Source: Porticoccaceae bacterium (GTDB lineage: Bacteria > Pseudomonadota > Gammaproteobacteria > Pseudomonadales > Porticoccaceae). From it: a stretch of DNA of 7,219 nt. Positions 5,199-7,219 of the stretch are shown in pieces. Every line of letters starts with the position of its first letter. Positions within the stretch are counted from its first letter, which is position 1. Under the pieces are notes generated by a model. The model was given only the letters and a program-made list of their open reading frames with translations, was not told the DNA's origin and ran no database searches. The DNA is taken from contig JALOAH010000142.1 of assembly GCA_023228865.1 (NCBI GenBank), positions 1 through 7,219 on the forward strand. The letters run 5' to 3'. Position numbers and translations under genes: made by a program.

Positions 5199-7052
5199 AT
5201 GTTTAAAACCATCATTGCCAGTCTTTTTTCCATTCTGGTGGCTCAAAATGCCCTGGCTGTTGAGCCTGCTCGAGTGGCAAAAATCGAAGCGGATGACAAA
5301 ACGGACAGGATTGGGATCGTTCGCGAGCCGTCATCGCGGGTTGAATGGAATAGCTACAATGGCTCCCTTGACAGTCAGAGATTTTCACCCCTGGAACAAA
5401 TTAACAAAAATAATATTTCAGAACTTGGCGAATATTGTTCCGTCAAAATTGCTGACGGCGGCAGTTTTCAGGCCGGCCCCATTTTCGTTGACGGCGTTAT
5501 TTATGTCACCTCGGAAAATATTACCGCGGCCATCAATGCGTCAGATTGCGAAATAGTATGGCGAGATGAGTATCGCCCCAAAAATTATGTCGTTTACCCT
5601 GTCAATAGAGGCGTCGCCTATTTAAACAACATGATTTTTCGTGGCACCACAGATGGACATTTAATTGCGCTGGATGCAAAAAGTGGCAAACTTATCTGGG
5701 AGAATCAGGTTACAGACACCTTTTACGGAGAATTCCTGTCTGCAGCACCCATCGCTTGGAATGGCATGGTCTTTATGGGCACCTCTGGCGGTGACTGGGG
5801 CACTGTAGGCAGGGTTATGGCCTTCGACGCAAAAACCGGCAGGGAGATCTGGCGTTTCAACACGGTGCCCCGCGGTGAAGAGGTTGGTGCGGATACCTGG
5901 CTGAAACCCTTGACGGCAAAAACCGGCGGCGGCGCTTCCTGGACGTCCTATACACTGGACATTAAAAGCAATGAAATTTTTATTCCAGTTGCCAATCCCG
6001 CTCCTGATCTTCTCCCCGACTACAGACCGGGAGACAATCTTTTTACCAATTCCGTGGTTGTTTTAAATGCAACAACAGGAGCGCTGAAATGGTGGTATCA
6101 GTCGCTAAAGAATGATCCCTGGGATTATGGCATGACGGCCGCGCCAATGCTGTATCGCGATAAAGAAGGTCGGGATATCGTGGTCGCCGGCAGCAAGGAT
6201 GGCCATCTGTATTTTATCGATCGCGAGGTTAAAAAACCTATTTACAAGGTTGCCATCACTACGGTTACTAACCCGAAACAAGGCAAGCCCACCCAAGATG
6301 GCGTTGTTAAGTGTCCGGGGGCATTGGGGGGCATCGGCTGGAACGGACCGGCGTTTGACGCTCTCAATGAAGCCGTGGTCGTTGGTGCCGCCGACTGGTG
6401 TACCAACTATGTCAGCGGCAGCGACAACTATGAGCAGGGGCGGGTTTTTATGGGTGGCAGCCCCGCCATGATCGGCGATCCTAAGGGCTGGGTAACTTCA
6501 GTGGATGCGGGGAGTGGCGATGTGCGCTGGAAACACAAAACCGATGGCGCGGTTATTGGGGCAGTCCTGCCAACAGCCGGAGGCCTTGTCTTTGCTGGCG
6601 ATACTAATAATCAACTCTACGCCTTTGATGCCGACTCCGGTGTTGTTGTTGCACAAAAAACCCTGCCGGGTTCTGTCGGCGGTGGAATAATCAGTTACTC
6701 GTTGCAGAGCAAACAATTTATTGCGCTCACGGTTGGCAATGTGTCGCGAGCCTCTTTTGGTGGCGGTGGTTCACCGACGTTGATGATAATGGCATTATCT
6801 GCCCATACAAACAATCAACAAACCCAGGCCATTACAGAGAGTAGTGGTGAAAAAATTTACAGCAATAACTGCGCTCTTTGTCATGGCAGCAAGCTTGAGG
6901 GCGGTGTTGGCCCTTCGCTTAAGGGCATTAACTCAAGATTGAATAAGGACGAGGTTGCCAACAGCATTGCCAACCCGGTGGGAGCCATGCCGAAACTGCC
7001 GCTTTCGAACCAACAAATACAAGCCCTAATTGATTATCTTTTTGACCAATAA
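5199..7052 (+). CDS. Periplasmic PQQ-dependent quinohaemoprotein dehydrogenase with C-terminal cytochrome c domain
   Basis: This is a 617-residue secreted enzyme. A signal peptide (1-20, cleavage after ALA) leads to an eight-bladed propeller with Trp-docking repeats such as HLIALDAKSGKLIW (154-167), RVMAFDAKTGREIW (205-218) and AGSGDVRW (437-444). A single-haem cytochrome c domain follows (about 545-617), with CALCH at 558-562 and a probable Met ligand M597. By comparison with methanol dehydrogenase, N266 (ANPAPD) and D309 (DPWDYG) are the metal ligand and catalytic Asp, and C372/C401 may form a disulfide. Position 311 is Gly, so the extra Asp of lanthanide enzymes is absent. The usual metal-binding Glu is Asp199 (SGGDWG), and the vicinal Cys-Cys pair is replaced by V131-V132. 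It would oxidise an alcohol or similar substrate and pass electrons through its haem to the respiratory chain. The ribosome site is weak (AGAGAA, 5185-5190). The substrate is unknown. Expression needs PQQ from elsewhere. Confidence 0.92.
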   Translation: MFKTIIASLFSILVAQNALAVEPARVAKIEADDKTDRIGIVREPSSRVEWNSYNGSLDSQRFSPLEQINKNNISELGEYCSVKIADGGSFQAGPIFVDGVIYVTSENITAAINASDCEIVWRDEYRPKNYVVYPVNRGVAYLNNMIFRGTTDGHLIALDAKSGKLIWENQVTDTFYGEFLSAAPIAWNGMVFMGTSGGDWGTVGRVMAFDAKTGREIWRFNTVPRGEEVGADTWLKPLTAKTGGGASWTSYTLDIKSNEIFIPVANPAPDLLPDYRPGDNLFTNSVVVLNATTGALKWWYQSLKNDPWDYGMTAAPMLYRDKEGRDIVVAGSKDGHLYFIDREVKKPIYKVAITTVTNPKQGKPTQDGVVKCPGALGGIGWNGPAFDALNEAVVVGAADWCTNYVSGSDNYEQGRVFMGGSPAMIGDPKGWVTSVDAGSGDVRWKHKTDGAVIGAVLPTAGGLVFAGDTNNQLYAFDADSGVVVAQKTLPGSVGGGIISYSLQSKQFIALTVGNVSRASFGGGGSPTLMIMALSAHTNNQQTQAITESSGEKIYSNNCALCHGSKLEGGVGPSLKGINSRLNKDEVANSIANPVGAMPKLPLSNQQIQALIDYLFDQ

Positions 7053-7117
7053 AGCTGGGCAGCGATAATTTGAGTATGGTGTTATTTTATCCATGACCTA
7101 ATCTTCAGAGTATAACT

Positions 7118-7219
7118 ATGACAACAAACAGATTGCATGACGACACACATCTGATCGAAAAACTGGTGCGCCATTACCAGCGCACAGTGGATAGTTTTGA
7201 TTGGGATATATGGATTCAA
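7118..7219 (+). CDS. N-terminal part of a possible SnoaL-like protein (cut by window end)
   Basis: An ATG at 7118 opens a frame that stays open for 34 codons to the end of the window. The preceding gene ends 65 bases upstream on the same strand. The ribosome site is weak (CAGAG near 7106-7110). The visible part contains LIEKLVRHYQRTVDSFDWDIW, which resembles the first helix of SnoaL-like/NTF2-fold proteins, where an acidic D-x-x-D-W-(D/E) motif follows a Tyr- and Arg-containing helix. This would be a second protein of that fold near the cluster, next to the one at 127-615. Only the first helix is visible, so the family is tentative. Confidence 0.5.
   Translation, partial: MTTNRLHDDTHLIEKLVRHYQRTVDSFDWDIWIQ

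Noticed and set aside
1..7219. CRISPR arrays, insertion sequences, transposase genes or integron attachment sites
   Set aside because: No regularly spaced repeats, transposase motifs, terminal inverted repeats with target duplications or convincing attC consensus were seen.

Overview
The window looks like part of a catabolic accessory cluster from a Gram-negative bacterium, probably a proteobacterium. The evidence is a Sec signal peptide on a periplasmic PQQ/haem c dehydrogenase, intrinsic terminators, Shine-Dalgarno-led genes and roughly even base composition. The genus cannot be told from the sequence. All recognised genes are on the + strand.

Layout. Bases 1-94 or so appear to hold the tail of an upstream gene, with its frame uncertain. 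A PhzA/PhzB-type SnoaL/NTF2-fold protein follows (127-615). Bases 616-1094 hold no convincing gene, but do contain two tandem intrinsic terminators (878-914 and 931-976) and then an AT-rich stretch. A promoter at 1095-1123 carries a perfect 8-bp inverted repeat exactly filling the -35/-10 spacer, as expected of a repressor operator. It leads into two 2-hydroxyacyl-CoA dehydratase / benzoyl-CoA reductase-type iron-sulfur subunits: a BcrC/HgdB-like one (1206-2378) and a BcrB/HgdA-like one (2423-3790). After a 209-base gap that can fold into nested hairpins come an alpha-methylacyl-CoA racemase-like protein (4000-5145), a secreted PQQ-dependent quinohaemoprotein dehydrogenase (5199-7052), and the first 34 codons of what may be a second SnoaL-like protein (7118 to the window end).

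How the parts may work together (inference). The periplasmic PQQ enzyme could oxidise an alcohol substrate. After CoA activation by an enzyme not present here, the racemase would set the configuration at the carbon next to the thioester. The two-subunit iron-sulfur enzyme would then do a low-potential, radical-type dehydration or ring/enoyl reduction on the CoA ester. The SnoaL-like proteins could be small dehydratases, isomerases or hydrolases. Neither the ATP-driven activator that this iron-sulfur family needs nor the repressor for the operator is encoded here. The main point of interest is a radical, usually anaerobic, CoA-ester enzyme placed beside an AMACR-type racemase and a respiratory PQQ dehydrogenase. 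I do not recognise this combination as a described pathway, and the substrate is unknown.
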